Positions 11,793 through 23,335 of a stretch of DNA of 64,000 nucleotides are shown here, piece after piece (the first letter of the stretch is position 1; each line of letters begins with the position of its first letter). Under the pieces are notes generated by a model. That model was given only the letters and a program-made list of their open reading frames with translations, was not told the origin of the DNA and searched no databases. The translations under genes and the position numbers were made by a program. The stretch spans positions 17,891,884 through 17,955,883 of the forward strand of contig NC_072458.1 in NCBI RefSeq assembly GCF_027596085.1, in the 5' to 3' direction. The DNA comes from Anoplopoma fimbria. Lineage: Eukaryota > Chordata > Actinopteri > Perciformes > Anoplopomatidae.

Positions 11793-12565
11793 TGTTATCT
11801 GTTTTGTGGTAAGGCTTTTAATGTGAAGCAACAGAAAGTGTTTTGTTTGTATCGACATTAAAATTAAAGCAGTGGAATTCATTACAGCTTCAATAGCACA
11901 AAGGAGATTGGATCAGAGAATAGTGCAGTGTGTTGAAAAAAGTGAATGTAAGAACATGAAAGAACATGAAGATCAGAGTGAAAAAGTTTAAGGACAGCAC
12001 ATATCTGTGAATCAGACAGAAAAATCAACTTAAAGCAAAAGAAAGCAGAACGCCATAACAATGCCGGAGGCTGAGAGTCCTTTGATGAACTCACACTCAA
12101 CTTGATCTTCACTAAAAATGAGAAATGCATTCATATGCAACTATTTAATAATTCTGCATCAGGAACAAACACTGTTATAGGAAGTTGGGGGGCGAGGAAA
12201 CTACCTTCAGATGTGAGGATAATTTGAGAAATATCTCTTGGGAGCATTTAAAAAACACAAGACTGAAGACTGTAAAGATCGACCCGCAAATAAACGATAC
12301 CTTCCAGTGAGCAGAACTAAATGAAGAGAGCACAAAAGGTAACGATGAATGACATAATTGGTCTGAGTCAAGCACCAATTTGTGCGGTCATCACCTGAGG
12401 AAACAAAATTAGTCAAAGCTGTAATCACTAAAGGTGCAAATTCTTTACTTTAAAAAAGTGTTGAAAGCATTATGTGAACATGTTACATGATGACACTGAT
12501 ATTCGTCATAACACTGCAGTCAAAACACTGCATTAAAACAAGGTTGTCATCTTAGTTTTCTGATC
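11793..12565. other. Non-coding stretch
   Basis: Only short mutually overlapping reading frames (11882-12130, 12175-12428) with no similarity I recognise. No repeats named. Confidence 0.5.
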
Positions 12566-12990
12566 AAATTTGCACTCAAGCATCCGAGTTCATTCTTCAC
12601 CTTATGAGCTTTTTTTCCAGAGCTTTCACCACCATGGCGGATGGATTTCGTATCTTGAAAAACACGACTTTCATGCTATATCCGCTCATGAAGATTGTAT
12701 GATATGTTTGAAAGATCTTGAAAGAAAAATTGTAGCGTGTTTAAAGGATTTTCTGCATCATTGCCATAGTAAGTCAATCCCAACTCAAGGTCTGCTTAGT
12801 AGCTTTTATGGGGCTTTATCATGAAATGTTTCATCTTGCAAACAAAAAATGTAAAACAGGGATTCACATTCTGACAAAACAATCCAAACTCAAGGTCACC
12901 TTACGAGCTCACAGAGCTTCAGAACAAATTTGACAAGTAGATTAATTATTCAGTCTCTAAAAAGTCATAAAAACTGTGAAAAGTAGAATT
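12566..12990. repeat. Probable dispersed teleost repeat, unclassified
   Basis: The pair of phrases 'CAATCCCAACTCAAGGTCTGC' (12777-12797) and 'CAATCCAAACTCAAGGTCACC' (12880-12900) are diverged direct repeats 103 bp apart, and the surrounding sequence feels like an interspersed family I have seen in fish genomes. I cannot give termini or class. Confidence 0.35.
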
Positions 12991-13134
12991 CCCCAAACCC
13001 CAAGGTGTCATCTTAACTCTGCTGAATTTGTCTAACCCACCAGACGATAAATCAATAACTCAATCAAATAAATCATTTGGGTCATCTAACAAGAAAAAAA
13101 TGCAGAACTTTTGCCTCTGACTTTCCAAATAGAA

Positions 13135-13475
13135 GCATTCAGTGATGTTCTCTGCTTTATTGTTGTAAACTGAACATCTTTGTATTAACGACAGTTGGTT
13201 GAAATAAAACAAGACATTATAATCTTGATTTATGATTTTTCTTTAAATGGTAAATCAATCATCAAAATCAAAAGATCACATCAATCTTGTCTGAATCAAC
13301 AATACAAAATAATAAGAAGTAAATCCTCATATTTAAAAAGTCGGGAAAAATTTGAACATTTTGTAATATTGCATGAAATCATGACCATTAATCAATTGTC
13401 AAAATGATTGATAATCAATCTTCTATTGATTACCTAATTAATTAACGGACTAATTGTTCCGACACTAACTGAATT
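13135..13475 (+). mobile_element. Degraded non-autonomous repeat of the 'GATTAATC' type
   Basis: Contains AAACTGAACATCTTTG, AACAAGACATTATAATCTTG and a terminal series of TGATTGATAATC/TCGATTA-like steps ending CGGACTAATTGTTCCGACAC. This order matches a very common teleost repeat whose intact copies end in alternating ATTAATCGATTAATCG. A copy in the opposite orientation is at 16519-16810 and a fragment is at 53105-53185. No coding capacity. Confidence 0.5.
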
Positions 13476-13539
13476 ATTGCCCAAATGTAAGATATGATGA
13501 GTATGACTGTGAGGGAAGATTACCACCGCAGAGCAAACG

Positions 13540-13542
<3 letters not shown>

Positions 13543-13584
<42 letters not shown>
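13543..13584 (+). repeat. (TG)n microsatellite
   Basis: Twenty-one uninterrupted TG units followed by CGTGCG. It faces the complementary CA tract at 13712-13792 across 127 bp. Confidence 0.99.
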
Positions 13585-13588
<4 letters not shown>

Positions 13589-13707
13589 CGACGCAGAGGC
13601 TGATATTGTTAAGATACAGAAAATAACGCGCAACATTGGGATTCTGCCGATAAAAATGAGAAAAATATCTACATTTCATGCATCTCTTGTCTTACTAACA
13701 TCACCAC

Positions 13708-13711
<4 letters not shown>

Positions 13712-13792
<81 letters not shown>
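13712..13792 (+). repeat. (CA)n microsatellite, about 81 bp
   Basis: Uninterrupted CA units, reverse-complementary to the TG tract at 13543-13584, so the two can pair in cis. Confidence 0.99.
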
Positions 13793-13794
<2 letters not shown>

Positions 13795-13895
13795 ATAAAC
13801 ACACCTCCCTTCCAGCCCTACAGTCTCTGCTTTCGCCTGTATGAGCCAGTGCGGGTCACATCAGGACAATGCGCCGGCTTGCAGCAATACAGAGC

Positions 13896-13995
13896 TTTTT
13901 TTTTTTTTCTCCCTTTTTTTTTTTCTTTCAGCCTCATGGACACTATTTCAGGGCCCGAAAAAAAAAAAAAAACAGCAAAAAAAAAAAAAAAAAAG
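13896..13995. repeat. Opposed T-rich and A-rich homopolymer tracts
   Basis: Two T runs broken by CTCCC (13896-13925) are followed after about 30 bp by two A runs broken by CAGC (13959-13995). The two halves are broadly reverse-complementary and could fold back. The T-rich half ends in TTTCTTTCAG (13922-13931), which looks like a 3' splice site but is not followed by a convincing exon. Confidence 0.9.
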
Positions 13996-14060
13996 GGGGT
14001 GGGTGAAAAGAAGCCCTTTTCAAATTGATGACAGCAGTGAGCGCCGAGGGAAACCATTGA

Positions 14061-14200
14061 AAGGAGTGTATAAAGCAGCATCATAGCGTCTGCCTCCCCC
14101 CTCCACCACCCCAACCCTCCCCTCCTGCTCCCCACATCAAAAGCGTGCGCCCATCCTGAGCCGACAGAGCTCCACATCGCTGCGGTGCATGCCGGGTAAG
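14061..14200 (+). promoter_or_regulatory. Candidate core promoter and short 5' exon
   Basis: A TATAAAG box (14069-14075) lies in a GC-richer block with several CpGs, followed by a C-rich stretch (14094-14131) where a start site would fall and by a GCATGCCGG|GTAAGAG sequence whose GTAAGA (14196-14201) fits a 5' splice site. An ATG at 14189 would be split by that intron after two codons and one base. No downstream exon can be identified. This is motif evidence only; a chance combination is quite possible. Confidence 0.25.
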
Positions 14201-14293
14201 AGAGGACAACTCAGGACACACGCAGGGACTTTAAGGATACTGCAGTAAGCTGTTCACAATGAAAAAAAAGGAGGGAAAAGATGCAGAGAGACG

Positions 14294-14326
14294 GAGGGGA
14301 GGGGAGGTGAGGTGAGGTGAGGTGAG
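14294..14326 (+). repeat. (GGGGA/GGTGA)n minisatellite
   Basis: Two GGGGA units followed by several GGTGA units on the plus strand. It could support a weak two-tier G-quadruplex. Confidence 0.92.
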
Positions 14327-14460
14327 GGAGACTAAAATACTGGCCGGATCAGCGGAGGATGGAGGAATTGAACATTTTATTCTGACAAATATGAACGCAG
14401 CGTTTCTCCGCCATCAGATCTGCATCACGACACCGAATCGCTGCTTTGCGATTTTAGGAT

Positions 14461-16091
14461 TTCAGACAAATTAGGTTATTTGGTTCTTTCATTTATGTTT
14501 TTGTTTTTATGAGGCTACCACAATATTCATTATGAAGAGAAGCCCTGTTCTTTCAGTTTGCTGTTTAGTGTTTTTAATCTAGAGATGACGCAGTGACACA
14601 TGAACTGATAGGTGAAATGATAGTGTGATTTGGTTATGTGTGTTAAAATGGTTAATTATAAAATGCTGCATGCCATCAAACTGAAGATCTTTTCACAAAT
14701 TGAATTAACTGCAAAAATCTTACTGTAGAATAACTGTTATTTTCATTATCAATTGATCTGGCAATTATGTTTGTATTCATTCATTTAATGACTAATCAAT
14801 CAAATCACAGGCACTGAAAGCATGCAGCACATTCTGTAGATTCTATTTTCTTAGATTTATTTTTGTATTTTTATACCTTGTGGTATTCTCTACTAATCCT
14901 GTCTAATCAGTGTTTATATACTTATTTAGAAAAGTAGGTACATTTTGGAAGAAACATATTGCTGGCTGGATTACAATATTTGTGCAAACAACAACATGGA
15001 AACATTGTTTCTTAAGATTTAATTTGATCATTTTATTATCAGAATATTCTAAATCTGCGTTTCATCTTTAGACACTGTTACAAATAAATTAGTAGTATAC
15101 AAAACACAACATTTTTACCAGAGAACAAAACCATACTACAATCATATATCACATCTGGCAATACAAAAAAATGAATGCAGTGCAAACAATATCATCGATT
15201 CCATTTTTACGTTCTTGTTTGACCCAGTTACACTGAGGCCTGCTGGAAACTCAAACTTTTATCTTGTAGTTTGACGGCCTGAGAAACAAAAGAGTTCTCA
15301 GCTATCTGCAAAGACATTCACTGACAACAATGTATTTATTTTGCTACCCCAAGATATCCACTTTTCATTCTTTTGTTTTGGTAACTCACTTCACTTGGTT
15401 AAGGTTATGGAAAGTATCCAGAGCCAACAATTCACATGAACACCTCACCTACTGCAGTAAAAAACACGTGAACACCTCTCGCACTGGAAGCATTTACACT
15501 GAACGTAATCTATACAGCAATTGTGTTTTTTCCCCAAACATATTTGGCAAAAACATTTAGTGGTATATATATAAATATATAAAGGAGAATTAGTCAGGGA
15601 CAAGGTTGACTCGACTCTGCTCTATAGAGACACTGGGATTTATTTAGATACAGGCGGTGAGGAGGTGGGACAGCAGGAGGGATGAAAAGATGCTGCTGGG
15701 TATGAAATGAAAATTATAAATATAAATCTCACTGTGCCACTGATGCAAGATACGACTGAAAGACATGCAAATATGATGGTTAAAAATGTGATCCAACTAA
15801 TTTCAACACTAATCTGAAAACAAGATATAACGGGAAAATAAATGGAAGATTTAAAATAATTTTGTAACATTTTGGTTCCTCTTTCTGACTCGCATTCAGC
15901 CACAGTTCCACAGCCTAACCTGGGTCACACAGTTTTACCCTGGCAGCGTGTTTAACACTGACCTTGCATGTTGTGCCAACTCTCCCTCCCCCAGCTGGTA
16001 TTTAGCTGCCCGCCACCGCTGCGCCCGCCACAGCTCTGACATAGAAGCATCTGCTGATAACTATACTATATGAAGCCGTGACCCCTCCGCA

Positions 16092-16094
<3 letters not shown>
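14461..16094. other. AT-rich non-coding stretch
   Basis: A segment near 14700-14815 (TTATTTTCATTATCAATTGATCTGGCAATTAT at 14737-14768) resembles a fragment of the 'GATTAATC' repeat family seen at 13135 and 16519. Otherwise nothing is recognised; reading frames at 15330-15560 and 15640-15903 show no domain. Confidence 0.45.
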
Positions 16095-16138
<44 letters not shown>

Positions 16139-16153
16139 TGTGTGTGTGTGTGT
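16095..16153 (+). repeat. (TG)n microsatellite with one TA interruption
   Basis: TG units with a single TA step at 16131-16132, a point mutation that usually stabilises such tracts. Confidence 0.99.
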
Positions 16154-16518
16154 ACAGATGCAGGTGAGGCGTGTTAGGGTGTGAAATGGTTTCACCGTGA
16201 GTGCCGAGACGTGTATGCCTGAAGCAGACAGGAAATACATGTTTACATATTCTGTGTCGGCACCGAACGGCTGCCGCTGCAGCTTCCTGCAAGATGTGAC
16301 ATCGAGGCTACCAGCGACCAGACCGAGGCCAAGACAGGGGGAGTCCCTCCGGCAGCAGTCACACTTTTAACATCGTAATACAACTGTTAAATTCGTAGAC
16401 TTTAATATCATTACTATAAATAACAGAGGATATGTTTAAGCAAACTGATGGCTTCTATTTCATACAATCAGATGTGGACAGTGGATTAAATATTAGTTAA
16501 AATATACCTTGCATGTCT

Positions 16519-16810
16519 GCTAGGGCTGCAACTACTAATTATTTTCATTGTTGATTATTTCTGGGGGATTTTCTGGGATTTCTAGTACCACAGCAAGAGC
16601 TTACCATCAGTCTGAAGGTCAAAGATATTCAGTTCATAATCATATTCAAATCCTCGCAGAAGCTGGAACGTTAGAGAATATTTGACACTTTTACCTGATA
16701 AGTGAGAGACAATTATTAAAGTATCATATTTAATGTAAATTGATGTCAACTTATTTAAAATGTTAATTGACCAAGTAATTAATCAATAGATAGTTCAAGC
16801 AGTAACACTT
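16519..16810 (-). mobile_element. Degraded 'GATTAATC' type repeat
   Basis: Starts at the plus-strand phrase CTAGGGCTGCAACTA, passes through TCAAAGATATTCAGTTCATAATCA and GAAGCTGGAACGTTAGAGAA, and ends in AATTAATCAATAGATAGTTC. The same phrases occur, reverse-complemented, at 13135-13475. It is a common short teleost interspersed repeat; I would guess a non-autonomous DNA transposon. Confidence 0.6.
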
Positions 16811-17133
16811 AAATTAGAAAATATTACCTTAAAAAAAACATTTTATTACATTCATAATATGATACGAAATGATGGCAGTTGGCATAAACTAGACCACACA
16901 GATATAGTAATTATTAAATATCTAATTATACACCTTAAGAAACAGCTGCAGCAAAACCACCCAAACCAGAAAAAAAATGTTTTAGTTCGTCGTGATCTCA
17001 CAAAAATATTGAATTATCAGATATTCTTAAGGAATAAACAGTTAACTCAAGGGCTGAAGTGTCTATTCTCGGTTAAACATGATTTAAACTAAAGAAGCCA
17101 GTCTGTTAACATTCATGATAACATTCATTTATA

Positions 17134-17440
17134 AGAGACATTGTGTCACAGTCAACCCGTTTTCATTCCCAGGGTGTCAAATACTGACGCTTTGTCCCGC
17201 CCCTCAGGGTTTGATTCCGACGCACAAGGCTTAATTTAGCGTTCGTGTAAGACACACCAAGGTTTCAAATAACTGCAATGTAAACCCATCAGCGCAATAA
17301 GACGCTCGGAGGAAAAGCTCCTGGAGTGTGATTACCGAGAATAAATACCTAATAAAAGTTGACGGGAGGAGGTATCTGTCAATCAAATACAGGATTATTT
17401 TTCAAGACACCGGTCTTAATGACCCAAAGTTTGGTTGAGT
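17134..17440. repeat. Possible dispersed repeat with CpG-bearing core
   Basis: The CCCGCCCCTCAGGGTTTGATTCC segment and the run to GACCCAAAGTTTGG differ in composition from their flanks (more CpG), and the wording looks like an interspersed teleost repeat. No termini were found. A short CpG-rich unique element is the alternative. Confidence 0.3.
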
Positions 17441-18992
17441 TACTTTGAAGTTACCATAGTTATGTTTGAGACGTGACATTGTACAAAGTTTACATAGTTA
17501 TTTCAAGTCAAACCCAAGATGTTTTTCCTGAACATAACTAAAAGTGTTGTTGTTTAAATTCAAATTCTCTGGGCTCCCCAGTGCATTAGAAAGTGACACC
17601 AAACAGTGCTGGAAGTTGAAGATGTTGCACAGATAGACGGACTGCACGCCCACAATGCCTTTATACAGTATGACTGTTTGCCTTGAATTGTGCATGAATA
17701 TGCATTTCAACAGCTTAACCCAGACAAGACCTTAGGAGAGGCATTATTTATTATTCACAACTGTATGTAAACTACCCTCAAGGCACAAGGCACATCATAC
17801 GCTATCTGAGCAACAACACCATGTATTCTGGCAATAACGCGGCACTGTTTTGAAAATGAAACCGGAAAAGTTATCTTGTAATTCAGCACCATAGCGCGTC
17901 TGCTTGTGTGCAGTTTGTTGACTTCAAGGATTGCATAGGGAGGGATTTGCATGCTGAACGCAACAACAACAACACTTATTTCAAGAACTGACCTTCAGAC
18001 CCAGACTGCGGACCTTCCCTCCCATCAACCCAGCTATCCCTCCTTCAGTCCCTGCCGGTCTATATATGCCAGAGACTGTAAATACTTCTCTTGAACTGTA
18101 AGGGCTAACTTCATCCAATCATCCAAGCTGTAATTATTCTTAAGTCACTAAGGGCAATAAAACTGCACATAGACAGACTAAAACCACTGTGAACTCTGCA
18201 CTGTGAACGCCTCACCATGCACCTCAAAGTTAAGCCTATTTATAGAACACACCGCACAGTAAAAGCTTAAATCAATATCGTTTTAGAACAAATGTTTTGC
18301 TCGTAAGTCGCCCTACCGTAAAGATAATATATAGCATATGAAGTGAGCTATACGCTCAGGATCTAAATTCAGACAGCAATAAACCATTATAATCTGGGTC
18401 TGGGTTTTCCTCACACTGGGTTTTGCAGCACTGCCCACTTCTCCACAGCACACGCTTGGTTTTCCAAGACAGACAGGCAGGCAAGGCAACGCTTGGAGGG
18501 AAGGAAAGGACGGAGGCATGATGCCAGTCTGGCTGTATCATGTTAAGGTATTGGATAAACAAGATGTTTCTGGGCAGACGTACGGGAAGCTGTTTGCTGC
18601 ATCATTCCAGGCAGTACAATCAGAGACACACACACAAGAGAGAGAAAAAAAGAAGAAGAAGAAAAGCAGAAGAAAACAAGTCAAATAAAAATGAGAAACT
18701 CATGTGGAGGGGATTTTTCTGCATCTAACTCGATAAGCACAAACCAATGTGATGTTCTGACTTGATCCAACTCTATGTGTCTCCCTAGCAAGGCTGCTCT
18801 GATGCTTACAGGGTTTGCAAAGAGTGTCAAAGCTTGACGAACTACAAATAGGTCAGTAATGGGCACCCAAGGATTTTCTCCTAAAAAGAACTCCTCTGAT
18901 TGGTCGGTTTCCATGCCTCTAGAGCAGAAACCTGGATATCACTCTGGTGCAACCCTCGCTAGCTAGGAACCCTGCCAGGTTTTAAGGAGGGA
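17441..18992. other. Non-coding stretch
   Basis: Includes a purine-rich AGAGAGAGAAAAAAAGAAGAAG patch around 18637-18662. Small frames (17498-17952, 18313-18562) overlap each other on the same or opposite strands and have no recognised product. Confidence 0.5.
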
Positions 18993-19010
18993 GACACACA
19001 AACACACACA

Positions 19011-19078
<68 letters not shown>
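18993..19078 (+). repeat. (CA)n microsatellite, about 86 bp
   Basis: CA units with two early AA interruptions (near 19000 and 19012), then pure to 19078. Confidence 0.99.
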
Positions 19079-19082
<4 letters not shown>

Positions 19083-20127
19083 TACTCAGCTAAAACCCTA
19101 GAATTACACATTATATGCATTTGGACGGCTGCAAATGCCGCTGATACATCCAGACAGTTTGACCTCCAGCCAACCAGCAATAACAGCAAACATTCAAGCC
19201 TGTAAACACGGAGACGTCACACAGGGCTGAAACCAGAGGCTGGAGTCCATGGATTCTGGATCCGTAAAGATTTGGCAGGTAGTCAGCTTTTTGTCTGTGC
19301 ACACTGGGCTCATCTCCATCCAACAACAGCTGGGGCCACAAGACCCTTGATTGATTTTTTTTTTTTTTTTAACCCTGAACAGCACACACAGCTTTTCATC
19401 AGCAGCTGGATGGGGAACAGGCATGTCTCTGGACAAAACAACGCTCTGCTGTTGTCTTATGACCAGGATAATTGTAGTTTATCACAACCTGGGTCTTGTG
19501 GTGATAGTGTTGGCCATCATTCCTATCAGTAATAGGTAATAAATGCAATGACCAAAAACCTGGTAAAAAATGTAGTCAGTCCTAATCCAGTATCACTAAA
19601 TTAAAGTAACTGAACTCTCTGTTACTTTTGGATTACCTCAATACCAAATAGGCAAATAAAGACAATAGCAGCATTATTTCATCATCACAGTAGAGTGCAA
19701 GTTCTGCGTATTGCCCAGGAATCGAGTCATTAGGTACTTAAATTCAAAACCCATTGTTACCATTACATCATAATGATAGGTGGATCCATTTCTGGGGGGC
19801 AAAGAAAACTGCACAAACATGATGTGGCAAGTTCAACATCTGTGCAAATTGGCCACTAGCGAACTGTCTGACAGTGCTGAAGAGAGGCCAAAACTAAGGA
19901 AGCTATCGTAACCTTTTAGCTGTGTTGCATCATCCACTCTGACCGAGAACAATCTTCCCCCTGAAATAAGTATAGTTTACATTTGACTGTTATGAGACTT
20001 TGGCTAAATGGACAAAAATGCCATTTGAAATAAATCCTAAACTTTTCCCTCAATTAATAGACCTAGCTAACTTACTTGCTAACTTCCACTTAGCTTGCCA
20101 ACTGACAATCAGAAAGCCAACCAGCTG
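19079..20127. other. Non-coding stretch
   Basis: A T16-type run occurs at 19355-19370. Frames between 19111 and 19539 overlap on both strands and are shadows of one another. No exon called. Confidence 0.5.
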
Positions 20128-20510
20128 GGAGAGGGTAGACTGTATACAAGAAGTAGAGGAAGTCACGATTATACCCAACATTGTTTGTGGACTTGGTTTT
20201 GAAGCCTTGAGTTCGCCATTTTGGTAATCGCAAACTTGGTTTTTGTCCGTCGCCATCTTGTTTTTCGCAAACAGAAGTCATACTACAGGGTGGAGCCAAG
20301 TACAACCGACACACTGAATAAGACATTTTTTAGGCGACCAAAAGGGTTACAATTTACTTTCATGAACTGCACTGTGAAAGGGTTTAAGTTGTGAGAAGAA
20401 AACACAAACAAGTCATTTTCTCGTAGACTTGCAACCAGAAGAGTCGCCCCCTGATGGCCATTAGAAAGAATGCAAATTTTAGGTACTTCAGCAGTGGCTT
20501 CACTTTTAAA
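20128..20510 (-). mobile_element. Dispersed repeat of the 'GGGGGCGACT' family, internally deleted
   Basis: Read on the minus strand it contains TTGCATTCTTTCTAATGGCC, a CAGGGGGCGACT core, GGTTGCAAGTCTA, then (after an apparent internal loss) CAAGATGGCGAC, CTCAAGGCTTCAAAACC and a terminal CTTCTTGTATACAGTCTA. These phrases follow the order of a very common percomorph repeat. Other fragments are at 35786-35995 (-), 43870-44035 (+) and 53205-53650 (+). It is non-coding; its class is unknown to me. Confidence 0.65.
20442..20460 (-). promoter_or_regulatory. CTCF-like motif inside a dispersed repeat
   Basis: On the minus strand the sequence is TGGCCATCAGGGGGCGACT. It agrees with the vertebrate CTCF core (TGGCCACCAGGGGGCGCTA) at 15 of the first 16 positions. 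Motif match only; binding is not shown. Confidence 0.5.
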
Positions 20511-21679
20511 ACAAAGCTAAATTTGGCTAAAAAAATCCCCTAGACATCTTTTCTTTCTTGGAAAAGAAAAATATATCTTGACCAAAAGATATGCTGTAAA
20601 CAACTTACTTCACTTTGAAATCAATTAAATCGAATACACAATTTTGCTCCCTTTCCTTCCAGTAACATATCAAAACATCAAAGTGTGGTAGAAGAGATGA
20701 ATCTTAATCATGAGTCAGGTGCATGAGCTGCAGTAAATGTGGTTTTGTGTTGGAATGTGCTGAATAAATGTTAGTTGGAGCAAAGAAGCACAGCTCTTTG
20801 CATGGTTTACCATTCAATCTTCATCCCAAGACGTAACTATGTTCATGAAATTTGGACACCGACCAAAAGGACGAGTTTGAAAACGACAGCAATGCTAGCA
20901 ATGATAGGAATGCGATTCCTCTGCCTCTGACGGAGTATTACGAGTTTGTCTACTCCTGTCTTCAACAATGTTTTATTTTGGAAATGTGCCTTCAAGTCTT
21001 ACAGGAAAACAAGAATTTCAAACACCTTTAGAGATGTGACCTGAAAATAAACCTCATTAATTACCTTGAAAAAAAGTTGTTTTCAGTTGTCACAACCAAT
21101 TGTTGTAAAAGTACAAGAGATTGACTTTAAACGATTTACTGCCGCAATTTACTGCGCTGAATGAAGGCCAAACCCTGTCTTTGATAAGCCAGTGTTGTGT
21201 GGCCAATATCGGCCTCTGAGTCAGTCTCAGTCTGGCTCTAACCAACCTGGTGCCGGAGCCACGTGGAAAGTTTGATTTGTGACCTTTAACTTGCATATAA
21301 TAGGAAACATCCTCCGGACATCCATCTGTTCCAGATATAGTAAGATTAAAAACTTTGATCAGCTTTTGCTTTTTATGGATGGAGTCGACAGGAAATAACA
21401 GAAGAGATATGGTGTGAGGGCAAACTTAAAACATGGAGGATCTGGCAATGACATCTTAAACCAATTAAAATCAAAATATCCCAAGCTGACTTCCTTAAGA
21501 ATGATGATATTCTTTTTTATCATCAACAAACCCCATAAAATCATCATACCCACAATGAATGTATTCCACTAAAAATAATTGTGTGTTTTTATCCAAACCC
21601 TGCTCCATTTCAATGAGCCACACTTTTTAACTGGATGACATGTTCCTTCAATACTATGAACACACACTGATGGTTATTT
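20511..21679. other. Non-coding stretch
   Basis: No exon or named repeat. Minus-strand frames at 21090-21296 and 21359-21553 carry no recognised domain. Confidence 0.5.
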
Positions 21680-22260
21680 TATTATATTTTATAATATTAT
21701 AAATATTATAGTTATATATATATATATATAACTTTATAATATAATATAAAATTATAAAATATTATAAAATATAATATAACATAAAATATAATATAATAAA
21801 ATATTATAAAATAAAATATTATATAACATAACATAATACAATACAATACAATATTATAGTATATATACTATACTAAATCATATATCATATAATTTCATAA
21901 AAACTAATTTAATGTAATATTATATAATATTATAAAATATAATATAACATAAAATAAATATAATAAAATATTATAAAATAAAATATTATATAACATAACA
22001 TAATACAATACAATAGTATAGTATATTATACTATACTAAATCATATATCATATAATTTCATAAAAACTAATTTAATGTAATATTATATAATATTATAAAA
22101 TATAATAAAATATAATATAATAACATAAAATATAATATAATATAATATAATAAAATATTATAAAATAAAATATTATATAACATAACATAATACAATACAT
22201 TATATTATACTATACTAAATCATATATCATATAATTTCCTAAAAACTAATTTAATGTAAA
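21680..22260. repeat. AT-only tandem array, unit about 163-179 bp
   Basis: A (TA)n core at about 21714-21730 leads into three copies of a longer unit. The landmark ACTAAATCATATATCATATAAT starts at 21872, 22035 and 22214, giving periods of 163 and 179 bp. Within each unit are TATAA/AATAT blocks, an ACATAACATAATACAATACA segment and a CTAATTTAATGTAA end. Almost no G or C is present, so duplex stability must be very low. Confidence 0.95.
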
Positions 22261-23249
22261 ATGTTATTTCTTTATGTGGTGAAACATTATAAAAAACATA
22301 CTATAAATTGAATTATGATATGATAAACATTGTGACACCCTTGGCCTGTTCCTCAAGGCATCCCAGGGTGCACTAAAGCACAAAATGTGGATTAATTCTC
22401 TGCCGAAAATAGTCAACAAATGCACTTTCCTCCCATTTGAGTGACATTTGCTAAGAACAGATGTTTTAAGAAATTACTGAGCCTTTTAAAATATAAAAAT
22501 ATACCCATTACTTAAAAAAACAAAACATGCTGAGACCACATAACTGTACATTATGTACTGCATAATTGTTTAAATCATCACCAAAAAAGGATTTTAAATC
22601 AATGTAATTTTTGTTGCATTAAATGTTTTTTGCAGGGCAGCTAAAGCAGCCTGTCACTATGGAAACAAAGTGCGCTTCAAACAAATTGCAGATTAAAATG
22701 ATTATTTGATTAGTTTTGTCAGAAATCTATTTGTTGGAAATTTAAAACTAAAAAGCAGCAAGTTCAACCTATAACGCTTAGGCATCACTGTTCAGCTCTG
22801 CTGAAATTTTCATGGCAGTGACAAAAAAAATATTATCTTCGAAGCCATTACTACGAACAAATGCCATAATTCAAAGCAAAGAGAAAATGGTACTAAGAGA
22901 AAGAGCACCTCTGTCATCACACTGAAAACTGAAAAATTAAAACTCTCCTTGGGATCCAGATTGATCAGGACATCGTGCAGATTGCCCGCCGCATCAACCT
23001 GCCTCAGATCTCCTTTAGAAAAATAGTTACACACATTCACACTGTCGATTGCCAGCAGAAGGAGACAATATGATCAAAACCAGGAAAGAGGAAAATAATT
23101 CAGAAGTCTCTTTATTCTCAGCAGGCGTTGGCGTTGCTTAGCTGCCGTACTTGTTTCTCGAGATGGATATGAATGGCCTCAAACCAAAGCTTCATACCAG
23201 AGAAAAGGGATTTGTTTCATTCTATCCCACTAAAAAGCAGGTGCTGTGT
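22261..23249. other. Non-coding stretch
   Basis: AT-rich; the minus-strand frame at 22810-23040 has no recognised domain. A short GATTATTTGATTAGTTTTGTC at 22699-22719 recalls the 'GATTAATC' repeats but is too short to call. Confidence 0.45.
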
Positions 23250-23335
23250 TAAAGGTACCCTGTGGAGGTTTCTTTGTACACAAACATTTTTTTACACTTA
23301 ACATTTCGCAGGAGACAGAAACATTGCGTGTAGCC
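23250..23335 (+). mobile_element. Second fragment of the TAAAGG-CCCTGTGGAG element
   Basis: TAAAGGTACCCTGTGGAGG, then TTTGTACACAAAC, matches the minus-strand start of the element at 8250-8621 and then diverges. The hairpin found there is not present here, so this is a fragment or a related subfamily. Confidence 0.5.

Noticed and set aside
13922..14196. Exon between the TTTCTTTCAG acceptor-like site and the GTAAGA donor-like site
   Set aside because: The interval includes long A runs and a TATA box and has no sensible coding frame.
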